The notes under the pieces were generated by a model. It was not told the DNA's origin. It worked only from the letters and a program-made list of their open reading frames with translations, and searched no databases. A DNA stretch of 64,000 bases from CBDFGQ01 sp965247295 (GTDB lineage: Bacteria; Chloroflexota; Dehalococcoidia; Lucifugimonadales; JAGWBF01): NCBI GenBank assembly GCA_965247295.1, contig CBDFGQ010000008.1:496001-560000 (forward strand), in the 5' to 3' direction. Both the position numbers and the translations under genes were made by a program. Each line of letters begins with the position of its first letter. Within the stretch, counting starts at the first letter, position 1. Below are positions 36,250-45,772 of this stretch, one piece after another.

Positions 36250-36884
36250 TAAATCAAGACTTGCTTCTTCATCCCTGGCTGGATCGTCGAGCACTACCCC
36301 GCGCTGTGCGAAGATATAGTAAGCCGGGGTCATGAAGTGGGCCATCATGGCTACCTCCACGAAAAGCCTTTCTTCATGTCGGGTCCTGAAGAGGAAGAGG
36401 AGCTGCTGCTCAAGAGCATCGACATTTTCCAGAAGGTCCTCGGGGTGAAGCCTGTAGGCGCCCGCGCGCCCTCCGCCGATCCCAGCAAGTACACTATGGA
36501 GGTATAAGAAGCATGGCTTCGTATATCACAGCAACGCCCTCGACACTGACTTGCCGTACTGCCACGATACGGTGCATGGCCCCCTCGTGGAGTTCCCAAC
36601 TGCCTGGTGCAATAACGATGCCCCTTTCTTTCAGTTCAGCGCCACCGGTCGGTCACGGGATCTGGAGCCAGCAGGAAGTGTGGGAGATCTGGTCGGAGGA
36701 GTTCGAGGGGTTGTATGAGGAGGGCAGTTTCTTCAACTGGCTCGGCCATCCCCAAGTGATCGGCCGACCGGCGCGGATGCGCATGCTCGAGCGGCTGATC
36801 CAGAAGATTCTCGGCAAGGGCGACGTCTGGTGGCCAAAGCCGCTTGAACTCGCTGAGTTCTGGCTCGCCCATCGCTCGCCATAG
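36250..36884 (+). pseudogene. Polysaccharide deacetylase family gene, truncated and frameshifted
   Basis: Frame pieces: FFIPGWIVEHYPALCEDIVS, RGHEVGHHGYLHEKPF (metal-binding HxxxH of the NodB/PDA fold), KPVGARAPSADPSKYTME, NALDTDLPYCHDTVHG, then in another frame GIWSQQEVWEIWSEEFEGLY and GHPQVIGRPARMRMLERLIQ. This follows polysaccharide/peptidoglycan deacetylases of the PuuE/PgdA-like group. The N-terminus is missing, and at least one frameshift (about 36500) and one near 36630 break it. Confidence 0.75.
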
Positions 36885-36969
36885 AACTCGGGGAAACTGT
36901 CGACAGATGCCTTATGCGATAGCGTCCTTGGTATTTGGAGAGGGTGCCTATGTTATTGCCCGGTGCCCC

Positions 36970-37004
36970 ATTGTCCTTCAGGCCATCGGAAGGACAATAC
37001 CACC
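36970..37004. repeat. Hairpin-forming inverted repeat
   Basis: ATTGTCCTTC and GAAGGACAAT form a perfect 10-bp stem around a short loop. Outer bases (TTGCCCGG ... CCGGCAA) extend it after small bulges. It lies in a gene-free stretch 36885-37099 and may be a small non-autonomous element or terminator. Confidence 0.5.
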
Positions 37005-37099
37005 CGGCAACGCCATTTCCATGCCCACTATGGCGCCAGTAAACTGGCATGAATAACTTCTAAAAAAATTACCGAGCGGAATAGCCTGGGTGTCGCGTT

Positions 37100-37143
37100 T
37101 TAAGTAGGCAGAGATGCAGAGGTATCGGACTCCACCTACTTAA
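37100..37143. repeat. 44-bp palindromic repeat, copy 1
   Basis: Ends in TTAAGTAGG and CCTACTTAA. The reverse complement of 41862-41905 matches it closely over all 44 bases. A half copy (TTAAGTAGGCAGAGATG) lies at 37220-37236 and runs into the epimerase start codon. Confidence 0.75.
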
Positions 37144-37233
37144 CGTGGAGGCCCGCAAGAAACGATGCTCACCTATACGGAGTTCCCGCTCTCGCGCTGA
37201 ACGTCTTTGGGATCGGATATTAAGTAGGCAGAG

Positions 37234-38166
37234 ATGAGGCTGGCTATAACCGGCTCCTCGGGCTACCTGGGCAGGTTGATGCTATCGTCCTTGGACGAGG
37301 AGTCGCAGGTTGCTCAAATTTTGGGGTTAGATATAGTTGATACACTTTATCGGTCAACGAAATTCAAACATCTCAAGATGGATACACGTTCACCACAGGT
37401 GGCTCAGGTACTCAAGGACCACAGAATTGACGCTGTGCTCCACATGGCATGGATATTCGATCCTATCCACAATTCCCGGACCGCGTACGATGTGGATGTA
37501 AATGGGTCAAAGAATGTCCTGGAATCATGCCGAGATGCGGGCGTGGAACACATAGTCATTCTGGGCAGCACAACGGCCTATGGAGCACATCCCGACAATC
37601 CTGATTGGATCATCGAAGAGTCGCCTATCAGGGGGAACAGGGATTCCCCCTACTCGTGGCACAAGGTTCTGGTGGAGGAGTTCTGCGATGGGTTCGAAAA
37701 AGACAACCCCCAGATATCCCTGACTAGACTCAGGGCCTGCATCGTGCTGGGGAAGAACGTCGATAACTTCATAAAGACCCTTATACTTATGCGCGGCTTG
37801 AAGCACGCAATTATCGGGAACTCTTACCCTCAGATGCAGTTTCTCCACGAAGATGATATTGTCTCCCTGCTGAAACTAGCGGTTCTCCGGCGCCCAAGGG
37901 GTGCGTACAACGTCGCACCGGATGACACGGTGGCACTAAACGAAATTCCCCAGATCATGGAGAACCCGGTGGTTGAATATCCCTACTGGCTACTGAGACC
38001 CTTGACGGGCCTTCTATGGTCGTTGAGGCAAGTCCCTATTCCTGCCTCTTATCTATCGTTCATCCGGTACAGGTGGACGGCCAGCAACGACAAAATAAAG
38101 CGTGAGTTGTGCTGGAGTCCCAAGTATTCATCCAGAGAAGCCCTGGAGGCGTTGAAAGCGAGGTAA
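37234..38166 (+). CDS. NAD-dependent epimerase/dehydratase family protein (extended SDR)
   Basis: 310 residues. TGSSGYLGRLMLSSL nucleotide-binding motif (GxxGxxG), YDVDVNGSKNVLESCRDAGV, and catalytic S...YSWHK (YxxxK). C-terminal half substrate domain with LRACIVLGKNVDNFIKTLIL. Acts on a nucleotide sugar or other hydroxy/keto substrate; not assignable. ATG 37234 lies inside a half copy of the 44-bp repeat, so the repeat supplies its translation start region (AGAG only, a weak ribosome site). Confidence 0.85.
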   Translation: MRLAITGSSGYLGRLMLSSLDEESQVAQILGLDIVDTLYRSTKFKHLKMDTRSPQVAQVLKDHRIDAVLHMAWIFDPIHNSRTAYDVDVNGSKNVLESCRDAGVEHIVILGSTTAYGAHPDNPDWIIEESPIRGNRDSPYSWHKVLVEEFCDGFEKDNPQISLTRLRACIVLGKNVDNFIKTLILMRGLKHAIIGNSYPQMQFLHEDDIVSLLKLAVLRRPRGAYNVAPDDTVALNEIPQIMENPVVEYPYWLLRPLTGLLWSLRQVPIPASYLSFIRYRWTASNDKIKRELCWSPKYSSREALEALKAR

Positions 38167-38193
38167 CCTGGCCCAGGTTTAGGACCACCGATC

Positions 38194-38302
38194 GTGGGCG
38201 CCGCCATCTACGCCGTTGTGGACGCCTGCAGCCATGATGGGGGCCCGCTGGGGTTCGGCGAGCTGGACGCGCAGCACCTGGTGTGCCCTCGGCATGGGGC
38301 CC
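38194..38302 (+). pseudogene. Fragment of a Rieske-type ferredoxin gene
   Basis: About 100 bp (38202-38301) nearly identical to part of the intact Rieske gene at 63.2-63.6 kb: AIYAVVDACSHDGGPLGFGE ... QHLVCPRHGAP, spanning both cluster-ligand motifs. Start and end are missing. Inserted between the epimerase and iron-ADH genes. Confidence 0.8.
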
Positions 38303-38435
38303 CGGGGCTAGTTCGAGACTGACTGCTGCTCGTATCGCCCGTTGGCCGCCTTGAATCACGGCGCAGCAGCGGCGTCACACTTTTCGGATAATCAGTGATC
38401 TGGGAAATCCAGGATTATCGGGGGAGGTATCAGGG

Positions 38436-39805
38436 TTGAAACAGGCAAGGGCTCTGACGTTCAGCTACAACAATGGAGGCCAGGACATCATCTTGGGCCC
38501 CGATACCATATCCGACATCTGTGACTCGCTGGACCAGGCCGGTGCGGCGAGGGCTTTGGTGGTTTGCGGCCCAAGCATTCTGCGGGGTTCTGGCGTGGTT
38601 CAACGGGTACAGGATGCCCTAGCAGGCTGCGGAAAAAGGGCAAGGCGTACAGACGTGGTGGGTGGAGCGTCAAGTAGTCCAACGATATCCGTCATATCAT
38701 AGTTTGTTTAGAGCTATTGGTGCAGGAAGCGCAATGTGGCGTCGCTTATCGTCGACCCGCTTTGAGTCCTGAGTAGACCTCAGAGTTTTTCAGCAGCCTG
38801 CTAGGGGAGCGATGCGCCGGCCTCTTTTCTGGCGTGGCCCCCCACTCCCCCGTGGAAGTCCTTGAGGAAGCGGCGGCGGTGGCCAGAGACCTGCAACCGG
38901 ATGCGCTGATTAGCGTCGGGGGCGGTAGTACCCACGATACCACCAAAGGCGTTGCAATCCTGCTGGCCGAGGGTGGGGACATTCACGACTATGAGATCCA
39001 TTTCGAGCCGCCAGACAGAGTAACTATCCCTGACCTCCCCAACGAAAAGCTACCGATAATCGCTGTGCCTACCACTATGGGTGGGGCGGAATTCGGGCGA
39101 GGTGGGGGTGGGTTCACTGACAAGGTCCTGGGACGCAAGATTATCGTCTCCGGTCAGGGCACTACCTTCATGGCGGTGCTTATCGACGGTAAGGCCCTGG
39201 CTACTACTCCGATGAGCATCCTCCTTTCCACGGGTATGGGCCAGTTCCGCATCGCCGTGGAGTCGGTCTATTCCATACGTCACAATCCCATTGGAGATGC
39301 ATTGGCCTTACAAGCCATCAAAATGCTGGTGAATTATTTGCCGCGCTGCCCGGAACAAGACTTGGAAACTCTGCTGCAAACCAAGACGGCGGCGTGCATG
39401 GCCTCGCTGGCGGGAGTTGGGGGCCTGGGATTGAACACCGCCATTGCCCATCATGTAGGGGGTTTGTATAATGTGGCCCACGGTGAGGCCAACGCTATTC
39501 TCCTACCCCACACCGTGCGGTTCAATCTGGACGCTAGCGCTGAGCGACAGACTCTGATAGCAGAGGCTATGGGCCTAAACATTACCGGCATGACCCCGGA
39601 GGATGCGGGTATAGCGGCGTCGGACGCAGTATACCAGCTATGCCGTAAGCTGGACATGCCATCCACCCTGCGAGAAGTGGGAGTGCCAGAAGAAGGGCTG
39701 GAGTTCATCGCCTCGGCCACCCTGCACGACCGGTCGCTGGCTACTAATCCGAAGCCGGTATCCGATGCCGGGCCAATCATGAGCGTATTGAGAGAAGCCT
39801 GGTAG
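38436..39805 (+). pseudogene. Iron-containing alcohol dehydrogenase, split by a MITE
   Basis: N-terminal part 38436-38622 (TTG start, GGGGGAGG upstream) and C-terminal part 38805-39805. Joining them after removing the insert and one CTAG gives VQDALGERCAGLFSGVAPHS with an exact frame: 396 codons including the stop. Motifs: ISVGGGSTHDTTKGVAI (nucleotide binding) and NTAIAHHVGGLYNVAHGEAN with the iron-ligand His residues. The family covers maleylacetate reductases and NAD(P)-dependent alcohol dehydrogenases. It was intact until very recently, since no other lesion is seen. Confidence 0.88.
38623..38800. mobile_element. MITE with CAGGCTGC ends, CTAG target duplication
   Basis: 178 bp flanked by CTAG (38619-38622 and 38801-38804). 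Ends are inverted: CAGGCTGCGGAAAAA at the left, TTTTTCAGCAGCCTG at the right. No protein is encoded. A similar end, AGCAGGCTGCTGAAGAAAGG, occurs at 63800-63820, so the family has at least two members here. Confidence 0.88.
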
Positions 39806-39859
39806 TCCATACCTAGCAACTTTCTGAAACTTAAAGGACGAAGCATTTAAGGAGGGCCC

Positions 39860-41434
39860 ATGAAATATGACGTTGTTATCGTCGGCGGGGGAGCGGCTGG
39901 ATCGGTGTTGGCCAGCAGATTGGCTGAGAACGCGAATACCTCCGTTCTGTTGTTGGAAGCCGGGCCCGATTACCCTGATCCAGCCAACCTTCCGGACGAA
40001 ATAAAGTTCGGCCACACAAGATTTGCAGAATCCCCAGACTCGGAACACAACTGGGCCCTGAGGGGAACAATCACCGAGGAGCAAGGAGAGATCCACGTGG
40101 CGCAGGGCAAGGTGATCGGGGGAGGGGGGGCCATCAACGGTCAGGCAATGCAAAGGGGATTACCCGAGGATTTTGACTCCTGGTCTTCTCTCGGGAACGA
40201 TGAATGGTCTTATGCCAAGGTACTGCCTTACTTCAGAAAATCGGAGCATGATCTCGACATTCGGGATGATTTCCATGGAACGGAAGGACCGATGCCAGTA
40301 AGGCGCCGTCAGTCAGGTCCCTGGCCTGACATCCAAAAGGCCTTCCATGTAGCCTGTTTGCAGGCGGGGTTCGGCACCACGGAGGATACGAATGGCCCAA
40401 ACCCCTCTGGCGTTGGCGTATCTCCCTCGAACAACCTGGACGGCGTGAGAATGAGCGCTGCTATAACTCATCTCAATCCGGTGCGCCACCGTCTTAACCT
40501 TACGGTGAGGGGAGGGGTTTTCGTCAGGAAGGTCTTGATCAAGGATTTAAAAGCCGTCGGCGTGGAAGCCGAAAGCGGGGGAGAGGTTTTCAACGTCGAA
40601 GCGGACCGTGTTGTGCTGAGCGCCGGGGCTATCAAATCGCCCCACCTGCTCATGCTTTCGGGAATCGGCCCCGAGGACCAACTTCAGCTATTTGGGATAC
40701 CCAAGATTCATGAGCTCCCCGGAGTAGGACAGAACCTATGGAACCACCTCAGTGCCCAGATTACCTTCAAGGTCAAAGAAGGAATCACCCTCGCTGGTGA
40801 TGTCGATGCGGTGCACTTTGCCTTGCTTTACACCTCCCAGGGGTCAAGCGCCATCAACGACATGCTGATGAGGACCACCTCGGTAGTCGACGAACGGCAG
40901 GAGCGTGTTCCTGGTTTTCGGACTATGTACCTGAACGGTGAAGTTCCGCCCGACCGGGTGGCACGGATATCGTGTACCCTCGGGTTACCGGACGGATCGG
41001 GATACGTCCGGTTGGCATCTAACGACCCCGGAGTACAGCCGTCCTTTAACTACCGTTATCTCCAGCATCCAAACGACATTCGACGTGTGAGGGAAGGCCT
41101 GCGATTTGCGATTAGACTTCTGGAATCCGACGCGTATAAAGACGTGGCCGATCACCGGATCCATCCAACGGATGACATTCTGGCCGACGACGACGCTTTG
41201 GACCTCTGGATACGCCAGACCGTGGGAACAGCCAGGCACATGTCGGGGACCTGTAAGATGGGACCTGATTCGGACCCAATGGCGGTAGTTGATCAATACT
41301 GCGGAGTCAAGGGAGTACGAGGGTTGTGGGTCGCTGATGCGTCGGTGATGCCGCGAGTTACAAGGTCAGGTGGTTCCCATGCAACGGTTGTCATGATAGG
41401 GGAACGTGTCGTCGACTGGATTGCGGCAGGTTAA
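39860..41434 (+). CDS. GMC-family FAD oxidoreductase
   Basis: 524 residues, ATG 39860 with AAGGAGG upstream. N-terminal FAD loop YDVVIVGGGAAGSVLASRLA, GKVIGGGGAINGQAMQRG (GMC signature 1), ADRVVLSAGAIKSPHLLMLSG (signature 2), and C-terminal catalytic His in GTARHMSGTCKMG and SGGSHATVVMIGERV. Oxidises an alcohol group with FAD, like choline dehydrogenase relatives. 54 bp after iron-ADH on the same strand, so probably one catabolic unit. Confidence 0.92.
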   Translation: MKYDVVIVGGGAAGSVLASRLAENANTSVLLLEAGPDYPDPANLPDEIKFGHTRFAESPDSEHNWALRGTITEEQGEIHVAQGKVIGGGGAINGQAMQRGLPEDFDSWSSLGNDEWSYAKVLPYFRKSEHDLDIRDDFHGTEGPMPVRRRQSGPWPDIQKAFHVACLQAGFGTTEDTNGPNPSGVGVSPSNNLDGVRMSAAITHLNPVRHRLNLTVRGGVFVRKVLIKDLKAVGVEAESGGEVFNVEADRVVLSAGAIKSPHLLMLSGIGPEDQLQLFGIPKIHELPGVGQNLWNHLSAQITFKVKEGITLAGDVDAVHFALLYTSQGSSAINDMLMRTTSVVDERQERVPGFRTMYLNGEVPPDRVARISCTLGLPDGSGYVRLASNDPGVQPSFNYRYLQHPNDIRRVREGLRFAIRLLESDAYKDVADHRIHPTDDILADDDALDLWIRQTVGTARHMSGTCKMGPDSDPMAVVDQYCGVKGVRGLWVADASVMPRVTRSGGSHATVVMIGERVVDWIAAG

Positions 41435-41861
41435 CCCCGTCTTACCGCTGTCTGAAATATATGGTTTAAGATGGGTCAGAGGAGGACCTACAGGAGGCAG
41501 GATCATGCAAAGAAAAACCGCCAATAGCAACTCAAGTGGTGGGCTTGGCCTCTGATATATATCCTAACATCCGATACCGTCGAACCCTCGGTAAACTAGA
41601 GATCTTCTGGCGCATGTTGGCCGGATCAAAACATTTCTTGCCTGGACTGTAACCCACTCAACATCACCGTCGCACCGCCCCGCTGACATGGCGCAACGTT
41701 GGACCTCTGCCACAACCTAGCCGCTCACCACGCCATTCCGCGCCAGATAGTGATTACCGCCAAGTCTCACTCAGCCACCTTGTGGGTATGGCTTTCCAAC
41801 CTTGTCAAGCCACCTCCGCGCTGACGGGTTGCTGGAGTTTCATCCCTCCGGGATCTCCGCT
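41435..41861. other. Gene-free stretch
   Basis: No convincing gene. A good ribosome site (AGGAGG at about 41491) precedes ATG 41505, which opens only a 16-codon frame (MQRKTANSNSSGGLGL). This may be the remnant of a gene start. Stops are frequent in all frames beyond it. Confidence 0.3.
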
Positions 41862-41905
41862 TTAAGTAGGTGGGGATCGGTACGCCTCCGCCTCTGCCTA
41901 GTTAA
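41862..41905. repeat. 44-bp palindromic repeat, copy 2 (inverted relative to copy 1)
   Basis: Begins TTAAGTAGGTGGGGATCGG and ends CCTAGTTAA. The reverse complement aligns along its whole length with 37100-37143. The two copies bracket the epimerase/ADH/GMC block. Confidence 0.7.
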
Positions 41906-42192
41906 CATTCACCGCCAAGGGAGTTCTGGCTAGCGATCAGATACGGGCATTGGTTCCTCAGCCCCATGAAATGGGGACGCAGAAACCACAGTAAATGCCA
42001 GGGTGGCCCTGGAAGCCTGGACAATGCCATCGAAAACAGTAGATCGGCAGGTGCCCCGATGGGCTCCACAAGTGGTGGCATCTTGAACGGGTCCACGCGG
42101 CCGTGTATTCTAGCGGGAACAGGGCCCAGCGCGGTTGAGCGCCCAGACATGCCTGGCCGGGACAGGCCGAATCTCCTTGGGGAGGTTACCAG

Positions 42193-44166
42193 ATGGCCCA
42201 GCAGTTTCCCCTCCTATTCAGTCCGTTTCAGGTGGGCAAGTACTCCCTCCAAAGCAGAATTGTCGTAACCGGCCACGCGGCCAACTTCTACGACGACGCA
42301 AAGTTGCCTACAGAGGACTACGGGTACTACCTCAGGGAGCGGGCCAAAGGCGGGGCGGGCATGGTGACCCTGGGCGCTTGCTCAGTGCACCCCACGAGCA
42401 CGTCTTATTTCCTGAACTGGGATGGTTCGATAATCCCCCGGTACCAGCGCATCGCCGAGCTAGTCCACGAGTTTCCGGTGCCCGTCCTGGCCCAGTTGAG
42501 CCACAACGGCAGAAGAGCTAGGGTCCAGCAGCGGGAGATACTAGAGGGAGACTAGTTGTCGGTGGCCCCGTCCGCGGTTCCGACTCCTGCGTTCAGCTAC
42601 CCTCAGGCCATGCCCCATGAGATGACCACGGAGGAAGTAGAGGAAATAGTCAACGCTTTCGGAGCCGCCGCGGCTCGGGCCAGAGCTGGCCGTCTGGACG
42701 GGGTGGAGATAATCGTGGGGTACGGCGCCCTCATATCTCAGTTTCTCCATGGGCAAAGTAACCAAAGGAGCGACAAGTACGGCGGGGCCACGACCCAGGA
42801 GCGGATGACCTTCTTGGAGGAGGTGCTGCGCACTGTCCGGGACGCCCTCGGCCCGGACCTCCTCCTCGGCGTCCGCATAAGCGACGACCTGGTCGACTAC
42901 AGCATCAACTACGAGGACAGCAAGACCATCGCTCCCCTTCTGGAGGCCCTCGGTCTACTGGACTACATTAACGTCTGGATCAGCGCCTTCCCCGACGCCG
43001 GCGCCACCCGTGCGCACTGGCCTCCCTACTACCACGCTCCCGGTGAGTTTGCCGACAGGCCGGCGGGGATCAAGCAGCTTGTGAATCTCCCCGTGATCGG
43101 TATCGGGCGAATCAACACTCCGGACCTGGCCGAGCGACTCCTGGCTGAGGGCAAGATGGACCTGGTGGGCATGGTTCGGGAGCTGATCGCCGACCCCCAC
43201 CTGCCGAACAAAGCCAGAAAAGGACGGACGGACGACATTCGAATGTGCATCGCCTGTGTTCAGAGCTGCGTGGGACGGCAGCAGCTTAACCTACCCATTA
43301 CCTGCATCTACAATCCCGTTACCGGCCACGAGAAGGACTGGGGCGATCCTGGCCCAGCACCCGTCAAGAAAAAGGTGGTGGTCGTTGGGGGTGGCCCGGC
43401 GGGCATGGAGGCGGCACGTGTCGCCGGGGAACGCGGGCACGGCGTCGTCCTGTTTGAGCGCGCCGAACGGCTGGGAGGTCAGGTGAGACTGGCCATGAAG
43501 ACGCCGATGCGGGAGTCCTTCGAGGAGATCATAAGGTTCGGTGAGGGCCAGTTGGCCAAGCTGGGAGTTGATGTAAGGCTGGGCGTTGAGGCAACCACAG
43601 AGACGGTGTTGGTCGAAAGGGGGGATGTGGTTATCGTCGCAACCGGATCGGTGCCCTATATCCCCGACATCCCCGGCTCCGAGGGGACAAACGTCGTCAC
43701 CGCGCACGACGTTCTCATGGGGGCCGAGACGGGTGCCCACGTGGTGCTGGTCGATACCCAGGGCACTCCACCCGGGGCCACAGTTGCGGAGTACCTTGCC
43801 GACCAGGGGAAACTGGTGGAGATAGTCACCGGCCTCAAGTGGGTGGGCACCGACATCCCTTCTCCCGTGTGGCACCATCTGTACGAGAGGCTGCTGGGCA
43901 AGGGGGTGACCATGAGCCCAATGACCGGGGTAGCTCGGATCGGGGAGGACTTCGTGGACGTTTACCACGTAGTCAATCGGTCAGTAACCAGGACTATCGA
44001 CTCGGTGGACACTGTGGTGATGGCCGCTGGGGGCGAGGCTGACACCGCTCTTTACCGATCCCTCCTGGGTAGAGTCGACGAGCTACACGCCATCGGCGAC
44101 TGCGCACAGCCCCGGAACATCGAGATGGCAACCTACGACGCCCACAGGGTGGCCATCTCCATATGA
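42193..44166 (+). pseudogene. 2,4-dienoyl-CoA reductase / Old Yellow Enzyme-type protein with in-frame TAG
   Basis: ATG 42193 with GGAGG upstream. FMN barrel N-terminus: LFSPFQVGKYSLQSRIVVTG, LAQLSHNGRRAR. TAG at 42553-42555 interrupts EGD-stop-LSVAPSAVPTPAFSYP; the same frame continues through SDKYGGATTQERMTFLEEVL, the 4Fe-4S loop CIACVQSCVGRQ...C, then the FAD/NAD part KVVVVGGGPAGMEAARVAGE to 44166. Total 657 codons plus stop, the normal size. A second protein could restart after the stop, but the barrel would lack its first strands. One nonsense change in an otherwise clean gene. Confidence 0.85.
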
Positions 44167-44189
44167 TCCACGACACAGTATCTGCTGGG

Positions 44190-44945
44190 CAGCACAAGGC
44201 GTGTTAAATCGTCGATGACGTCCTGCGGAATCAGGTCCTCTATCCTCCCCTCCGTCCGTTCACTAACCTAGTCGTTGATTACGATGCGGGAGTCCTTCGC
44301 TGCGTTTACAAAATCTAGGAGCCTCGGCCCGGCACCGTAGTTTTCCGCCACGAGGTCGAGGAATTCGGCGAGGAACTCAAAATCCTCTTGCCCCCACAGT
44401 GCGTTGACGATGTTCAGTCGGAAACCTTCTTCATCTGTATCTTCGGCGCCTTCCCCACGACCGGCGAGTTCAAGGTCCAAGCCTTTGAATGCGGGATGCA
44501 GCCGGTCCTGAGAGATGACGAAGTGGAGGGCGTTCGCCATCTGCTGCTCGGTTTCACCCCAAGCACCTGCGTAGGTCATCGCCAGCGCCAGGGAGATGCT
44601 GTAGGGGGAGTAGAACAATTTGCCACCCTCGGCGCTGAGGGCCTGATAGAGGTCAAAGGCAAAAGCACTGTTTCCGGCGACCAGATCCCTCATGTCCAAG
44701 GAAGCGAGATCGGGTGAGGTCACCCGCCGCTTCTCCGATCGCAGTTCTTGACCAAACACAAGGTCAGGTTGAACCGCTGGGTGTGGCGTAGGCGGAGATG
44801 GGACGGTCGGAGTAGATATCAGAGTAAGAGCGGCGATGGCCGTGGGCGCGGTGGTTGGTGTTGAGCCCCCATCGCCGCATGCCACCCCGATTACCATCAG
44901 CGCTGCTATGCCGATAGTCGTTAAAAGACCTTTATTCACATTCAT
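44190..44945 (-). pseudogene. Serpin-family lipoprotein gene, truncated
   Basis: From ATG 44945: lipoprotein-type signal ending VIGVACGDGG, Thr/Pro linker, then the serpin core NSAFAFDLYQALSAEGGKLF, YSPYSISLALAMTYAGAWGE, TEQQMANALHF. It stops at TAG after SRIVIND (44268-44270). The frame continues VSERTEGRIEDLIPQD ... TRLVL, the serpin helix that normally follows INDW, so TAG stands for Trp (TGG-to-TAG). After TRLVL homology ends near 44190, beside the OYE-like gene, so the inhibitory loop is lost. Confidence 0.82.
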
Positions 44946-45046
44946 CTCTTGTTCCTCCTATCGAGACGTATGATGTCGGACCCGTTCTATATATGGACCG
45001 AGAGCGAGCCCGAAAAGTTCCAGGTACGGTGATTGTGCCCGTACAC

Positions 45047-45435
45047 TCAGCCTCGGCTGACTGCGGCGTGATGATCTGGCCAGAGCCCGTGAGCACGGTC
45101 AGCGGGTACGCGGTTCTGCACCGCACCGACGAGGTCTAACTTACTCGGCTGCGGTGCCCCCTCAGGAAGCTGAAGTTCGATATGGATCGCCTTGTCGATG
45201 GGCTCGAAAAACATAATGGCGTTCTGGTATCCCAATTCCACCCTCCCGTAGGCTAGAGTCTCATGCGCCTCGTTCTTGGCTCGCTGCAGCAGGTCCCGTT
45301 TTGGCTCAGCTCCTTGAGCCTCGGGGCCAAATCATCCAGGTCGACCTTCCGTGTCTCCAGTGCGTCATACAGCCGCTCCAGGTGTGTATGCACATCTCGG
45401 AACGGAGAATACACGCCACGAATTCGCTCCATCAC
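45047..45435 (-). pseudogene. Possible serine recombinase C-terminal remnant
   Basis: Pieces in two frames: HTHLERLYDALETRKVDLDD-LAPRLKEL, then RDLLQRAKNEAHETLAYG. This resembles the coiled-coil region of large serine recombinases, followed by YQNAIMFFEPIDKAIHIELQ. Frameshifted near 45300. Assignment tentative. Confidence 0.35.
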
Positions 45436-45697
45436 CTACATCAAGGAAGCCTCAAGTTCCCGGTTAGTGAGGTGCAACCGCTATTGTAGATACGCCTATC
45501 GGAGAATGGTCTGCCGGACCCTTTCCGGGACCTGATGTTCCAATTTGGCCTGAGGTATGGGCTTCAATTTCAATTCCCGAAATCGGGTTTGTCGGAATTA
45601 GGCCGTTTCGGAAATCCTGCGAGCTACAATATTTGCACAATAGCGTATAGTCGTTTTTTGACCCACAAAAAGGTAAGTGGACAGTCCCTGCCTGCTA

Positions 45698-45703
45698 TAT
45701 AAT
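45698..45703 (+). promoter_or_regulatory. Candidate -10 box for the YihY-like gene
   Basis: TATAAT 70 bp upstream of the chosen start at 45773. The nearest -35-like hexamer (TGGACA, 45678-45683) is 14 bp away, shorter than usual. Confidence 0.35.
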
Positions 45704-45772
45704 CCTTTGACGAATAAATTGTAGCAGCTGTCAGCGGCAGCATTGCTAATGGCAGTTTGGGAGTACACCAAC

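Noticed and set aside
16074..44270. TAG reassigned to an amino acid across this genome
   Set aside because: Several intact genes (ends at 1085, 9360, 39805) terminate properly at TAG, one before a strong hairpin, so the standard code fits best.
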